Source of the DNA: Spisula solida
Lineage: Eukaryota > Mollusca > Bivalvia > Venerida > Mactridae
Assembly: GCA_947247005.1 (NCBI GenBank)
Contig: OX365952.1
Location: 29,638,222-29,702,221, forward strand
Reading direction: 5' to 3'
Length of the DNA: 64,000 nt
The position numbers and the translations under genes were made by a program. Each line of letters starts with the position of its first letter. Position 1 is the stretch's first letter. This document shows positions 1 to 12,204 of this stretch, piece after piece. The notes under the pieces are model-generated. The model was not told the origin of the DNA, made no database searches, and was given only the letters and a program-made list of their open reading frames with translations.

Positions 1-1160
1 TTACAAACATCTCTTGTTTGGTTTGATTCTGTGCTGGATTCTAAGCCTTTGTTGGATAGTTCTATTCTTGCAATACATTCTTAAAGTGAAATTATTGTTC
101 ATGGTTGAGAAAAAATGGGTGAAATTAGCAAATTTAGATAAAAAGTTGCATCGGTGTTTGAAAGAGATGGTTAAAAGAGGTAGTGTTGGCTCGGTGAATT
201 CATCCCATCAATCACTCTTGTTTTAAAGCATTTCCTTGTTTGTTTACCATTTATTGAAGTTTTTAATGTTCTCTGCAACAATATTGTATCCCTTATATAG
301 ATTTTTTATCTCAAATCGTTCCAACACTGAACATTGATAATGAAATAAGTTTCCTCTGAGAGGAAAACATAGTGACTGTTGAACAGTGTTGATATTGTCC
401 TCTCGTGATATTATGGTGTTTTGATTCATGGTGTAGCTGATATTTGAGTGAATATTTGAAGTGATCTTTGACTGGATGAGTGGTCACCTATAACGATCAG
501 ATGACAGCTAACATTTGTTGAAATCTCCATGGAAACATAAACACAAAAGACAATTCTCATATTGATGGCAGTCAAATCAAAATGGTTTTAAATTCCCTAC
601 GGAATTTTGGAAAATGGAAAATATATGGTTTCACAACTTCAAACTAGCTATGATTTATTAGGTCACAATAGCTGGCTGCCATGTTTTTTTATTCTTTGAT
701 TGATCTCGCCATTCACTCTTGTGATTTTATCAGTCAGCGTTTGTGGAGAAATTCGTAAAATTTGATCAGATTGGTGCCTAGGGAGAGGAAACTAATGGCT
801 GCTTGGCTTTTAAGAGTGAATATCTTTCTGATCATTTGACCCATCATAACGTTTAAATGTAATTCATAGAAAACATTAGACAATAGACAGATAATGGATC
901 TTTATCAATAAAAGGGCAAGAAGGGTGTATGTATAGATTTACAGTTAGATAATGTGATATCTATGTAATGTTTCTTCTTAGGAAAGCCGACAATTTCTGT
1001 GTCTTAAAAGGTATGAACTAATAAAAGTTAGCCTAAACTGTGAACCTTACCAGCAAGATTTGACATACAATAGCAGGTTGTGTCAATATTGTGTATATTC
1101 AGTAAGGATGTATGATTTAAGCACTGCATCTAAGTGTTTGTTTGGTTTGTATATTTTCAG
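1..1160 (+). other. TIA1: Intron sequence upstream of first visible exon
   Basis: This AT-rich stretch ends in the acceptor TATTTTCAG at 1152-1160. I find no RRM1 or RRM2-start coding sequence in it, so the exon carrying the RRM2 RNP2 motif must lie upstream of the window. Small ORFs here have no recognisable domain. A splice-bounded 29-nt segment at 982-1010 was considered and rejected. Confidence 0.6.
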
Positions 1161-1236
1161 AGATTGTAAGATTATACGAGATCCACAGTCTTTGAAGTCC
1201 AAGGGATATGGCTTTGTGTCATTTGTCAATAAACAG
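1161..1236 (+). CDS. TIA1: TIA-1/TIAR exon: RRM2 RNP1 region
   Basis: TIA-1/TIAR proteins bind U-rich RNA. They promote use of weak 5' splice sites in the nucleus and repress translation and seed stress granules in the cytoplasm. This 76-nt exon gives one base completing a codon plus 25 residues that contain the RRM2 RNP1 octamer KGYGFVSF, preceded by a DCKIIRDPQS segment that aligns with the family's SDARVVKD region. The acceptor is TTTTCAG and the donor GTAAGT at 1237. The exon ends on a codon boundary, which matches the next exon starting with GAT. Upstream exons with RRM1 and the RRM2 RNP2 are outside the window. TIA1 and TIAL1 cannot be told apart because invertebrates usually have one orthologue. 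Confidence 0.93.
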
Positions 1237-1290
1237 GTAAGTCATATACACATATTGTTCCATCTGCTGTCAGACATATTTACCTTCCAG

Positions 1291-1470
1291 ACCTCTGCTC
1301 TCCAGGCCTCTGCTCTCCAGGCCTCTGCTCTCCAGACCTCTGCTCTCCAGGCCTCTGCTCTCCAGGCCTCTGCTCTCCAGGCCTCTGCTCTCCAGGCCTC
1401 TGCTCTCCAGGCCTCTGCTCTCCAGACCTCTGCTCTCCAGGCCTCTGCTCTCCAGGCCTCTGCTCTCCAG
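1291..1470 (+). repeat. 15-bp minisatellite, 12 copies
   Basis: Twelve head-to-tail copies of GCCTCTGCTCTCCAG (three start ACC) begin 55 nt after the donor at 1237. The unit is pyrimidine-rich and ends CAG, so each copy resembles a 3' splice site. Because 15 is a multiple of 3 and the unit has no stop, the exon frame reads through the array as repeated SALQA. Confidence 0.97.
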
Positions 1471-1476
1471 GCCTTA

Positions 1477-1620
1477 ATATCTACCGCTATCAACAAACCA
1501 TTGTTACAAAACCTTACTGCTATTATAAGACAATGTATATCTACCGCTATCAACAAACCATTGTTACAAAACCTTACTGCTATTATAAGACAATGTATAT
1601 CTACTGCTATCAACAAACAA
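1477..1620 (+). repeat. 60-bp tandem repeat, about 2.4 copies
   Basis: A 60-bp unit starting ATATCTACCGCTATCAACAA is repeated directly after the 15-bp array. The copies differ by only a few bases. It is a separate repeat from its neighbour. Confidence 0.93.
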
Positions 1621-2047
1621 CATGTGCGCGATGTTTCTAACATTGTAGTTATTGCCCTTGCCTTATATAACATTATATCCCAATTGTTAGCAGTATTTTG
1701 ATACAGTTTACCAGGAATAGAATGTTACTATGTGGCTATGAACTTCTTTACCAGTGCTTTAATAGGCTAAGTTCCTTTGTATTTCTAGAATAATAAGCTT
1801 TAAATTAGGAATCTATTGCTTCATCTGGCATTATTAATACATTGGGTAGCAAAATAAGAGCAAATATATTTTTACATTATCTATTTTGAATAGGTGTTTT
1901 ACTGAAATAAGTGACTTATATACAATAGACTATAAGGGGAGACTATCCACCGTGATAATGTAGTGGTAAGGGGAGGTAATCCAGACCTTCAATCGAGACA
2001 ATTCTTGGTAATTACCCAAAGAGCTGCACGTTGTATTTAAAAGGGGG
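1621..2047 (+). other. Intron, no feature seen
   Basis: Unique AT-rich intron sequence between two arrays. No exon, RNA gene or transposon end is evident. Confidence 0.5.
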
Positions 2048-2813
2048 GTGTAAGAAGACTACACTTTGTCATCAAGAGAAGATAAACACTGTAAGAAGAC
2101 TGCACCATGTCGTCAAGGAGATAAACACTGTAAGAAGACGGCACTATGTCGTCAAGGAGATAAACGCTGTAAGAAGACTGCACCATGTCGTCAAGGAGAT
2201 AAACACTGTAAGAAGACGGCACCATGTCGTCAAGGAGATAAACACTGTAAGAAGACGGCACCATGTCATCAAGGAGATAAACGCTGTAAGAAGACAGCAC
2301 CATGTCGTCAAGGGAGATAAACGCTGTAAGAAGACAGCACCATGTCATCAAGGGAGATAAACACTGTAAGAAGACTGCACTATGTCATCAAGGGAGATAA
2401 ACGCTGTAAGAAGACAGCACCATGTCGTCAAGGAGATAAACGCTGTAAGAAGACTGCACTTTGTCATCAAGGGAGATAAACGCTGTAAGAAGACAGCACC
2501 ATGTCATCAAGGGAGATAAACACTGTAAGAAGACTGCACCATGTCGTCAAGGAGATAAACACTGTAAGAAGACGGCACCATGTCGTCAAGGAGATAAACG
2601 CTGTAAGAAGACAGCACCATGTCGTCAAGGGAGATAAACGCTGTAAGAAGACTGCACTATGTCATCAAGGGAGATAAACAATGTTAGGAGACTGCACCAT
2701 GTCATCAAGGGAGATAAACACTGTAAGAAGACTGCACCATGTCATCAAGGCAGATAAACACTGTAAGATAACTGCACCATGTCATCAAGGGAGATAAACA
2801 ATGTTAGGAGACT
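2048..2813 (+). repeat. 39/40-bp minisatellite, about 19 copies
   Basis: The unit has the core GATAAACACTGTAAGAAGAC followed by a TGCACCATGTCRTCAAGG segment. Copies vary between 39 and 40 bp, so reading frames drift. Each copy contains TGTAAGA, a partial match to a 5' splice donor. The last copies degrade to CAATGTTAGGAGACTG. Confidence 0.95.
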
Positions 2814-4153
2814 GTCATGCCATCCTGACCTTCTCAACATTGGTTTTGGTTGGCAAAATAAAAATTCAAATAATGTGGATGTATCATCTATTTTTGCCAA
2901 CACACTATTGTGTAATTTAAAGATTTGGAGGCAGTATTGGTTTTATACGAGAAATATCAACCCCTGCTTCTCACACCTCGTACATTCTAAGCAGTGTTTT
3001 AGTCCTTATAAAACTTAATTTGGATCTTGTAATTACTTTACTTGTAACAGGAAGTGGTGTCTGTTAACATAAATGAAAATTTGATTACAAAATCTGTGAT
3101 ACATTATTTGTGGTTTAGGGGAAGAATTTATGTCTTTTCAATGAGTGTTGCCTTTCTAGATTTTCAATGGGATTTTTGTTTGTCTTAGAATTTGCTTCCA
3201 GATCTGCGTGTGGATTACCCATGTTGTAAATCCTAAATTAACTTTTTTGCATTGATGAACAATACTGATGTGCTCCGAGTGAAATGTACTATTTTGACTC
3301 AGTGTGAATTTCAATCGTAAATTTCTTCCAAAAATGTACTAACTGTCCTGTTAACTAGACATGTTTCCATGGTAACAAATGCACAGATTTTTCCCTCTTA
3401 AACGTTGGATCAGGATTAAGGACCTTTCCAAAGTTTCTCCCTATTCTTATTTACCTTTACATTTCCCTTAAACAGCAAGTTCCATGGTTCATTAAAATGA
3501 GTCAGTATTTTGTTCCAACACCGTCTCTCACAGGCCACTGACTGCATGATTTCAGCTCGCAAGTCTCTGTATACATACATGGTGTGAAAGATTTCCATCT
3601 GTCTAGGGAATTTATAAAGTTTTTCCCACTTAAATAAATTCAATAATCTTAGTGTCTTTGTTACCAACAATGCCATTAATATTGATCAATTCTCACACAC
3701 TATATTCCTCTGCCATGTTATTTAAGTTGTAATTATCTTGCTATATTAATTCCTACATCAAGCTATGCGTATAATTATATGTAAGGAGTTAATATATTTC
3801 TTCTGTGGTCTGATTGTTTCTTGCCATTCTCACAATAAATTGATTCATATTGCCTATCTAGATTGCTAGTAGAGAATTCATGTACTTTATGAATTGCCTC
3901 TATGTTTATTAACTCACTCAAATTTAAGACTCCTATCTGTGCACTCTTTTCTGAGAAATTTAGGTTGGATGATTTTGCCTGAGTTACGTCTCCTTGCCGG
4001 AAACATAAACATGGTTAGTGTCAATAACACTTCTTGTTGCAGTTTATACAAATTGTGACTCAAAGAGTCGCAGTAAGACATGAACTTGAGAACATAATTT
4101 GTAGGAACTCATGTAGGTGCACTGTTGAGTCTCTTACATTCTAACCTCCTCTG
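2814..4153 (+). other. Intron, mostly unique sequence
   Basis: AT-rich sequence with no recognisable exon, RNA gene or mobile element. Small ORFs on both strands lack known motifs. Confidence 0.5.
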
Positions 4154-4826
4154 ATAGAAATATATCAACTATTCAGTCCTATCTGGTATACCTGTGGTTA
4201 TATGGAAATATATCAACTATTCAGTCCTATCTGGTATACCTTAGTCTATATGGAAATATATCAACTATTCAGTCCTATCTGGTATACCTTAGTCTATATG
4301 GAAATATATCAACTATTCAGTCCTATCTGGTGTACCTTAGTCTATATGGAAATATATCAACTATTCAGTCCTATCTGGTATACCTGTGGTTATATGGAAA
4401 TATATCAACTATTCAGTCCTATCTGGTATACCTGTGGTTATATGGAAATATATCAACTATTCAGTCCTATCTGGTGTACCTTAGTCTATATGGAAATATA
4501 TCAACTATTCAGTCCTATCTGGTGTACCTTAGGCTATATGGAAATATATCAACTATTCAGTCCTATCTGGTATACCTTAGTCTATATGGAAATATATCAA
4601 CTATTCAGTCCTATCTGGTGTACCTTAGTCTATATGGAAATATATCAACTATTCAGTCCTATCTGGTATATCTGTGGTAATATGGAAATATATCAACTAT
4701 TCAGTCCTATCTGGTATACCTTAGTCTATATGGAAATATATCAACTATTCAGTCCTATCTGGTGTACCTGTGGTTATATGGAAATATATCAACTATTCAG
4801 TCCTATCTGGTGTACCTGTGGCTAGA
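4154..4826 (+). repeat. 48-bp minisatellite, 14 copies
   Basis: Fourteen copies of a 48-bp unit with core ATATCAACTATTCAGTCCTA, followed by TCTGGTRTACC and then either TGTGGTTATATGG or TTAGTCTATATGG. The two tail variants alternate along the array. The unit length is 16 codons without a stop, so two frames are open throughout. There is no evidence that they are translated. Confidence 0.96.
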
Positions 4827-4970
4827 TTATCCTCACAGAAAATGTACTGTGCTGTGTGTAACAGTAACATACTTAATAGCCTGAACAAATAAAATAAAGA
4901 CCCTACTCAACTTTCAAGTCCATTTACTCTGCTTCCAACTTCATTTAACATCATTATGAAGACCATCTCA

Positions 4971-5303
4971 ACAAGGATCCCAGGAGTGGACTTATTATCA
5001 AGGCTTACAGTTTTCAAGGACCCCAGGACTTATTATCAAGGCTTACAGTTTTCAAGGATCCCAGGAGTGGACTTATTATCAAGGCTTACAGTATTCAAGG
5101 ATCCCAGGAGTGGACTTATTATCAAGGCTTACAGTATTCAAGGATCCCAGGAGTGGACTTATTATCAAGGCTTACAGTTTTCAAGGACCCCAGGATTGGA
5201 CTTATTATCAAGGCTTACAGTTTTCAAGGATCCCAGGAGTGGACTTATTATCAAGGCTTACAGTTTTCAAGGATCCCAGGAGTGGACTTATTATCAAGGC
5301 TTA
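4971..5303 (+). repeat. 43-bp minisatellite, about 8 copies
   Basis: The unit has core AAGGATCCCAGGAGTGGACT followed by TATTATCAAGGCTTACAGTTTTC. One early copy has lost part of the GGAGTGGA segment. Open frames across it arise because 43-bp steps rotate frames that lack stops. Confidence 0.95.
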
Positions 5304-6395
5304 TTGAAATTTCTTTCACTTATCTTGTCATTTTGAAAGTCAATGTTGACAAAGATGAAAAAAGTATTGCAGATTGTGTCCGATATGGGACGGGAAATTG
5401 TTAGGCTGTAATTCAGTTTCTAATCAAACTTAATTGGACAATTGCTGCACAGAGTCCACTGTCTTCTATAGCTATTGATAGATTGTTCCAGCTTTTTATT
5501 ATGATAGCTGGCACGTTTGTTTGGATATCACATTTCTTTTGTGAACTGATGAAACGATTTCCAATTTTCTGCTGCATAACTCATGCAGGTTTCAGTTTTT
5601 TACCCATGGCAAAATTTCCAAATGAATAAGTATGAATTGAGATAGAGCTGTTTTTTATGTTTGTTGCATATATTGGTGATTGTATTGATATACGTTGTCA
5701 GTGAAGTTTGAACATAGTTTTGCAGCATGTCGATAAATGCTACCAAGTGGGTATAAGTAAAATAAGACGTCACTATCTGATTGTCTCAAACAATCCAGTT
5801 TCTCTAAAAGTCAAATGCAATGTGGATTTAATTCTCACAATACAATCGATTATGATGAATTGTCAGTTGAAGCCGGCAGTTTCATAGAATTTTCTGAGAC
5901 AAACATTAGTATGCTGCGGCCCTAGAAAATTGTAGGGATGACACAAGAGAACTTGGGAGATGACTACCTTCCCTCGACTTAATGACTTAATGATGACACA
6001 CAGAATAATTGAATTGTGATTTAGTTAACAATATCATATAGTTATAACTGCATATTGCTATCTTATATCCTGGAAATATTATATCAGCTACAGAGAACAT
6101 AGGACAAGCCACCTCTCCATTTCCTCAACAATGATAGTGATGAGGCCCCACAGGGGCTAAATGTTGATAATGTTGGCGAAATGAAGAGAGGAGGTGCTGT
6201 GTAACACTATGCACCAATAATGAATTTGATTATCTTAAGGCAATTTTCCAAAGTTATTAGCTAGCAATATTTTTTGTGTTAAGATTTTGTATTTGATGAT
6301 TCTCTTGTGGTCAATACACAATAATGTTCTCTTGCATAGTGTCCAGTTTGCTTGAATTGTTGACAACAGTGGCACAGTAGAGAAGATGTTAGCCT
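5304..6395 (+). other. Intron, no feature seen
   Basis: Unique AT-rich sequence. No exon with family similarity, RNA gene or transposon end was found. Confidence 0.5.
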
Positions 6396-7454
6396 AATAT
6401 GTAGGGTTTTCATGCAGACATTCAGCTGATGTAATACAATGTGACCTATATAATATGTAGGGTTTTCATGCAGACATTCAGCTGATGTAATACAATGTGA
6501 CCTATATAATATGTAGGGTTTTCATGCAGACATTCAGCTGATGTAATACAATGTGACCTATATAATATGTAGGGTTTTCATGCAGACATTCAGCTGATGT
6601 AATACAATGTGACCTATATAATATGTAGGGTTTTCATGCAGACATTCAGCTGATGTAATACAATGTGACCTATATAATATGTAGGGTTTTCATGCAGACA
6701 TTCAGCTGATGTTATACAATGTGACCTATATAATATGTAGGGTTTTCATGCAGACATTCAGCTGATGTAATACAATGTGACCTATATAATATGTAGGGTT
6801 TTCATGCAGACATTCAGCTGATGTAATACAATGTGACCTATATAATATGTAGGGTTTTCATGCAGACATTCAGCTGATGTAATACAATGTGACCTTTATA
6901 ATATGTAGGGTTTTCATGCAGACATTCAGCTGATGTAATACAATGTGACCTATATAATATGTAGGGTTTTCATGCAGACATTCAGCTGATGTAATACAAT
7001 GTGACCTATATAATGTGTAGGGTTTTCATGCAGACATTCAGCTGATGTAATACAATGTGACCTATATAATATGTAGGGTTTTCATGCAGACATTCAGCTG
7101 ATGTAATACAATGTGACCTATATAATATGTAGGGTTTTCATGCAGACATTCAGCTGATGTAATACAATGTGACCTATATAATATGTAGGGTTTTCATGCA
7201 GACATTCAGCTGATGTAATACAATGTGACCTATATAATATGTAGGGTTTTCATGCAGACATTCAGCTGATGTAATACAATGTGACCTATATAATATGTAG
7301 GGGTTTCATGCAGACATTCAGCTGATGTAATACAATGTGACCTATATAATATGTAGGGTTTTCATGCAGACATTCAGCTGATGTAATACAATGTGACCTA
7401 TATAATATGTAGGGTTTTCATGCAGACATTCAGCTGATGTAATACAATGTGACC
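6396..7454 (+). repeat. 56-bp minisatellite, about 19 near-identical copies
   Basis: A 56-bp unit with core AATATGTAGGGTTTTCATGC then AGACATTCAGCTGATGTAAT is repeated about 19 times. Only scattered single-base variants are visible, for example GTTATAC near 6710 and GGGGTTTC near 7300. Such low divergence points to recent expansion or homogenisation. A partial duplication of the unit end follows at 7455-7475. Confidence 0.97.
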
Positions 7455-7552
7455 ATGTAATTCAATGTGACCTATTAATGGCAGTAGTATTTATCTTAAT
7501 TTTGTTTTAATTTGCGATGTATGATTAGTTAATACAGAAAACATCACATGCA

Positions 7553-7876
7553 ATGCTGGTCTCTCACATGCTCATGCTGATCCCTCACATGCTGGCCCCA
7601 CACAGTCATGCTGATCCCTCACATGCTGATCCCTCACATGCTGGCCCCACACAGTCATGCTGATCCCTCACATGCTGGCCCCACACAGTCATGCTGATCC
7701 CTCACATGCTGGCCCCACACAGTCATGCTAGCCCCACACAGTTGTGCTGATCCCTCACATGCTGGCCCCACACAGTCATGCTGGTCACTCACATGTTGGC
7801 CCCTCACATGCTGGCCCCACACAGTCATGCTGGTCACTCACATGTTGGCCCCTCACATGCTGGCCCCTCACACTCT
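7553..7876 (+). repeat. Composite 15/19-bp minisatellite
   Basis: Two short modules alternate: ATGCTGATCCCTCAC and ATGCTGGCCCCACACAGTC. They usually pair as a unit of about 34 bp, and later copies use ATGTTGGCCCCTCAC. The order is irregular, as expected from slippage. Confidence 0.92.
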
Positions 7877-7916
7877 GATACCAACTTTGCCAACCAACTG
7901 TTCTTGTCTATCTGTT

Positions 7917-8180
7917 GGTTTCATCAGTATAGTCTGTTGTCAATGGTTTCATCAGTATAGTCTGTTGTCAATGATTTCATCAGTATAGTCTGTTGTCAAT
8001 GATTTCATCAGTATAGTCTGTCGTAAATGGTTTCATCAGTATAGTCTATCATCAATGATTTCATCAGTATAGTCTGTTGTTGTCAATGATTTCATCAGTA
8101 TAGTCTGTTGTCAATGGTTTCATCAGTATAGTCTGTCATCAAAGGTTTCATCAGTATAGTCTGTCGTCAAAGGTTTCATC
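7917..8180 (+). repeat. 28-bp minisatellite, about 9 copies
   Basis: The unit has core TTTCATCAGTATAGTCTGTT followed by GTCAATGG or GTCAATGA. One copy carries an extra TGT. It starts about 40 bp after the previous, unrelated array. Confidence 0.94.
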
Positions 8181-9099
8181 TTTTATTCCAATGTAAATTG
8201 TTGGTATTATACAGAAAAAAATCCAATAATATCAGCGACATTTTTCCATTCATTTCCCTTTGGCATCATTGTAATTAGAAATACATGCATTGTATACATA
8301 AAAATAGATTGGAAATTAATTTCCATGGATTTTCATTTTTGTTGAACGAGAAATGTGAAACCGGAGTGAATTTGAATGGAAAGGAAATTTGATACAACTT
8401 TCTATTCGACGAGATTGGTATTTGCTCAGTATAGTAGGTTATCTAATGTTCAATTTAATGTTTAATATCTGCATCCAAATCAAAAACAATTTGCAGAATA
8501 TCATGACCGTTCCAGGATTTTCTGCAATATTTAATAAAATCTTGATTAACAGTTTAATTTACTTGTTGTATTTGCTATGAATTGATTTTTTGTGTGACTT
8601 CAGGGCGTCTCATCCTATTGATTTTTGTCGGGTGACTGTTACTTCTGGCGTTAAATGTTTGTATTCAACCCGGATATTGTAGTCGTTGATGCAATAATAA
8701 TTTTGTTAATTTTACTGATTTAACGATATGTCTGGAAACAAAGTTGCTAGGAAACAAAAATTTTAATTGTAGAATTTCGGAAATTACCAAGTCTGTAATC
8801 CTATTTACAGTGAGTTGTTGAATTTTCAAGTTCGATAACACCGGAAAGTAATTTAATGAAATTTACAAGAAACTTTCACACTTGGCGATTTTTGCTGAGA
8901 ATTGAGACTTTCTGGTTATATTCTTACATTACATGATTGTGGATATGGTGTATGTGTCTTCTCTGCTATTTAATTCAATATGTCTTAATGTACTGCTGAG
9001 TTGGTTACTTGATGCCTATGATAATTGTGTCTTAGTATTGTAGCTCTGATAGAATTGCACATTTTTACCGGATTTAATTACAGTGTTAATGTTTGTATC
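8181..9099 (+). other. Intron, no feature seen
   Basis: AT-rich unique sequence up to the TA that flanks the element at 9102. No exon is recognisable. Confidence 0.5.
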
Positions 9100-9101
9100 T
9101 A

Positions 9102-9751
9102 CAGTCAACTCTCGTTATCTCGAACTCGCTTATATCGAATTTTCCGTTATGTCGAAGTTTTTTTCAAGTCCCGATTTTTCTCCTTCTTTGTCTTTATGAA
9201 ATCTCGAGACCCATCTCGAAGTTTCGGCTCGAATTCGGCTCGAATTTTTCGTTATGTCGAATTATTTTTTGGTCCCGATTAACCAATTTGCACTTTAAAT
9301 CTATTGTTCATCTCGAAGTCGGGTCGAAGTCTGATCGTATTCGACTATCGTCGAATGTTTTTCACACTTCGCCAGTCTGAAATCTTCGATTTACCTGTAA
9401 TTTTCGCGCCTTCCATTGTTGAACAAATATTTGTTTGCAACAATTTGCGCAAACATGTCATAAAGCTTCGGGTTACGTACTAACATCAATAAACATGTCA
9501 TCTCGAACAATTGTTTGTAAAAATAATAATTAAAATAAAATGCATTTTCTCGAGGAGAAATACACGTACATAAATATCACAACAAGCAATTTTCACGAAT
9601 ATGTCGTTCTTACGACCGTAACAATATGGCGGCGTAAAATGACAGAAACTGATAACTTGCAACTTCGATGCCGAAAATTCTATCTCAAATTTTCGTTATG
9701 TCGAAGTAATTTCCACGGTCCCGTGAAATTCGAGATAACGAGAGTTGACTG
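9102..9751. mobile_element. TA-flanked MITE, pogo/Tigger-like ends, 650 bp
   Basis: The element begins CAGTCAACTCTCGTTATCTC and ends with its reverse complement. The inverted terminal match is 23 bp and perfect, and TA dinucleotides flank it at 9100-9101 and 9752-9753. A CAG start with TA target duplication is typical of the pogo/Tigger branch of Tc1/mariner elements. No transposase ORF is present, so it is non-autonomous. Near both ends the motif CGTTATGTCGAA recurs (about 9143, 9250 and 9693), as expected of subterminal transposase-binding repeats. Confidence 0.88.
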
Positions 9752-9950
9752 TACTTGCTGAACACAATTTGCCAAAACAATAGAAGTTTCTTCCAACATT
9801 GTTCTAATTTTGCCCCTGGGGTTCAAACTGGCCTAACCTCAGCAGTCACTTGTTTGCAATGGAACTATAGGGAGAAGAGTTTGCTTAATAGGTAATTATC
9901 TTGTGTAGCGTCTATTTTCATCCTTAATAAGGATTACATGCAGGACAAAA

Positions 9951-10172
9951 CTTGTAGTGTCCAAAGTGAGCTGTTGTGATCAACCTACATCAAGTACAAA
10001 ACTTGTAGTCTCCAAAGTGAGCTATTTTCATCATCCAAGCACATAACTTGTAGTGTCCAAAGTGTGCTATTTTCATCATCCAAGCACAAAACTTGAAGTG
10101 TCCAAAGTGAGCTATTTTCATCATCCAAGCACATAACTTGTAGTGTCCAAAGTGAGCTGTTGTGATCACCCT
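9951..10172 (+). repeat. Imperfect tandem repeat, about 5 copies of 45-60 bp
   Basis: Copies share ACTTGTAGTGTCCAAAGTGA followed by GCTRTTTTCATCATCCAAGCACA or GCTGTTGTGATCA. Unit length varies with the tail variant. Confidence 0.88.
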
Positions 10173-11984
10173 ACTTTTGCCTATTGTCCATTGCCTGCCA
10201 ACTACAATTTAACTGTGAACACTGTTGAGGTCACATGATTGATTTAATCTTTGACACATGCTCACAATGTTTTTCTCTATAATATCTAGACCAAGTTTGC
10301 AAATGAGTTATCTAGGGTCAAATTAAGGAAAAAACCTTGTTAACACCAAGGTTCACACAGGTCTTGAAAAAGTACTTGAACTTGACGCCTAGTATTTGAA
10401 AAGTACTTTAATTACAATCTGCCAAATGAGTCATTGAAAAGTACTTGGAAGTTTTTTAAAAGCTTTATTTTAAGTAAAATGGTCTTGTTTGCTGCTAAAA
10501 GAAACATAAAAATAACAAAATAGATACAAATGAGAGAAGGTTGACTAAAATCAACACACTACCGTGTCGACTCTTACTTTTTCGTAATAGATACGACTAG
10601 ACATGACTATGGTAACATCGAGCATACCATGATTCTTGTATTTATTTGCTTCATATCGCTCACTATAAAATTGTTTTTCTCCCCTTTTTAGTTGATAATC
10701 ACTAATCTACACCAACTATCTCTACGACCTTGTAATGGGTTTGTTTATAAACTGTTTTCATAGATGTGAATGCTTGACGAGATTAAGTGCATATGGTCAC
10801 TGAATGAATTAAATTTTAACTCTCGGGACCAGTTTATGGCAGTCGCTGGTCGGACAACTGAAAAGTCGCTTTATAGGATCACTTTATATAGTGAAAATCC
10901 ACAGGCCGGATTTTAAGTGGTTGTTTAATAGAAAAGTCACTTAAAAGAGGTGGTCGCTCGTACAGATTCTACTGTACTTGAAATTTTTTGGGGAAGTTTT
11001 GTATGAACCATGAACACTCTTGAGGTTACAGTATTTGCCTGATGTTAATGAAACCTGGTCATAATGTGTTCTATTGTATCATCTAGGTGTAGGTACTTAG
11101 GAGCCAACCGCTTTTCCTCAAATTGTCAACTATCAACTGCACATTAATTCTAGTTATCTAATACCAAGTTTGGTGGTGGGTGTGTCACAGATCACTGGAA
11201 TGGTAGTTAAGTGGATACATTGAATGGCAAGGTTTTGTCAAGTTGTGTTAAAGTAGTAATGATTGATGCAGTGTATTTCTTGGCTTCATGTTGCCGTTAC
11301 AATCAAGTTTAAGAAAATTAGCCCAGTTTCCATGTTAATCTATAGCTGATTACGTCTCCTCTCTCAACATCCCCATCTCTCAACGCTTGTCAGTTTTCAG
11401 AGCTGCTTGTTCGTGTCTGTTTTAATCTTAGTTTTTCCTCGTTAAATTCTTTGTCTCCCAGCAAAATGAACATGGTGAACATTATTACTTGTAAGGAGTT
11501 CTGATGACAGCAACCCTCCCTTTAATAAACAAATTCATTGATATTTGGTGATAAACTACTGTTTGCTAAGACTTGCATACTGCGCTAAACTCAGGCAGTA
11601 GCAGGTCTTTGTTTGATGCCCGGATTCCGCAGGTCCTTCCTTAGTGCCTTGTCATGTTACCTGTATTAGTGGAGAAGTTGTTTGGTACTAGACCAGTAGC
11701 CAGTTAGTACTTGATGATAATTAATTCTAGGAAGACTGCTTAAGCCAACTTGGCAATGTTTATGAGAGAAAATTGTTGAAAACTCCCTGTGAACTGGATG
11801 GGAAACTAACCAATCAGTATTACTGTTCCTGGCAGTAAACTTGGTTTTTAACAATAAACATTGGTTTATTGGTGCAGTAAAATCTGTTTTTTGAAGCAGT
11901 AAATTTGATTGATTTAAGAGGAACTTCCTCCTAGCTGTAAATTTAATGAAAATTAAAGAATTAAGGACCATAACAGTAAGGGTA
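10173..11984 (+). other. Intron with possible dispersed-repeat remnants
   Basis: Two stretches look repeat-derived. At about 10355-10455, AAAAGTACTTGAA-type motifs recur. At about 10845-10975, AAAAGTCRCTT and GGTGGTCGCTCGTACAG precede ATTCTACTGTA, which resembles the end of a TA-targeting element, but I could not find its partner. The rest is unique and without a recognised gene. Confidence 0.4.
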
Positions 11985-12200
11985 GTAACTATGGTCTTGT
12001 ATGAGCAGTATCCATGGTCTAATCTGAGCATTCAGAGTAATTACCATGGTCTGGTCTGGTCTGACTAGTAACCTTGGTCCAATCTGAGCAATAACCATGG
12101 TCTGGTCAGAGCAATTTCCATGGTCTGGGCAATATCTCTGGTCTGAGCAGTAACCATGGTCCAGTCTGAGCAGTAACCATGGTTCAGTCTGAGCAGTAAC
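11985..12200 (+). repeat. Degenerate repeat of about 22-24 bp
   Basis: Copies share GAGCAGTAACCATGGTCTGG with many substitutions and length changes, so this is an older array than most in the window. Confidence 0.8.
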
Positions 12201-12204
12201 CATA

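Noticed and set aside
982..1010. 29-nt segment with AG before and GTATGA after, possible micro-exon
   Set aside because: Length is not a multiple of three and inserting it before the exon at 1161 would break the conserved RRM2 phase.
1945..2005. tRNA-like TAGTGGTAAGGGG and TTCAATCGAGA
   Set aside because: No cloverleaf could be drawn and the B-box match is weak.
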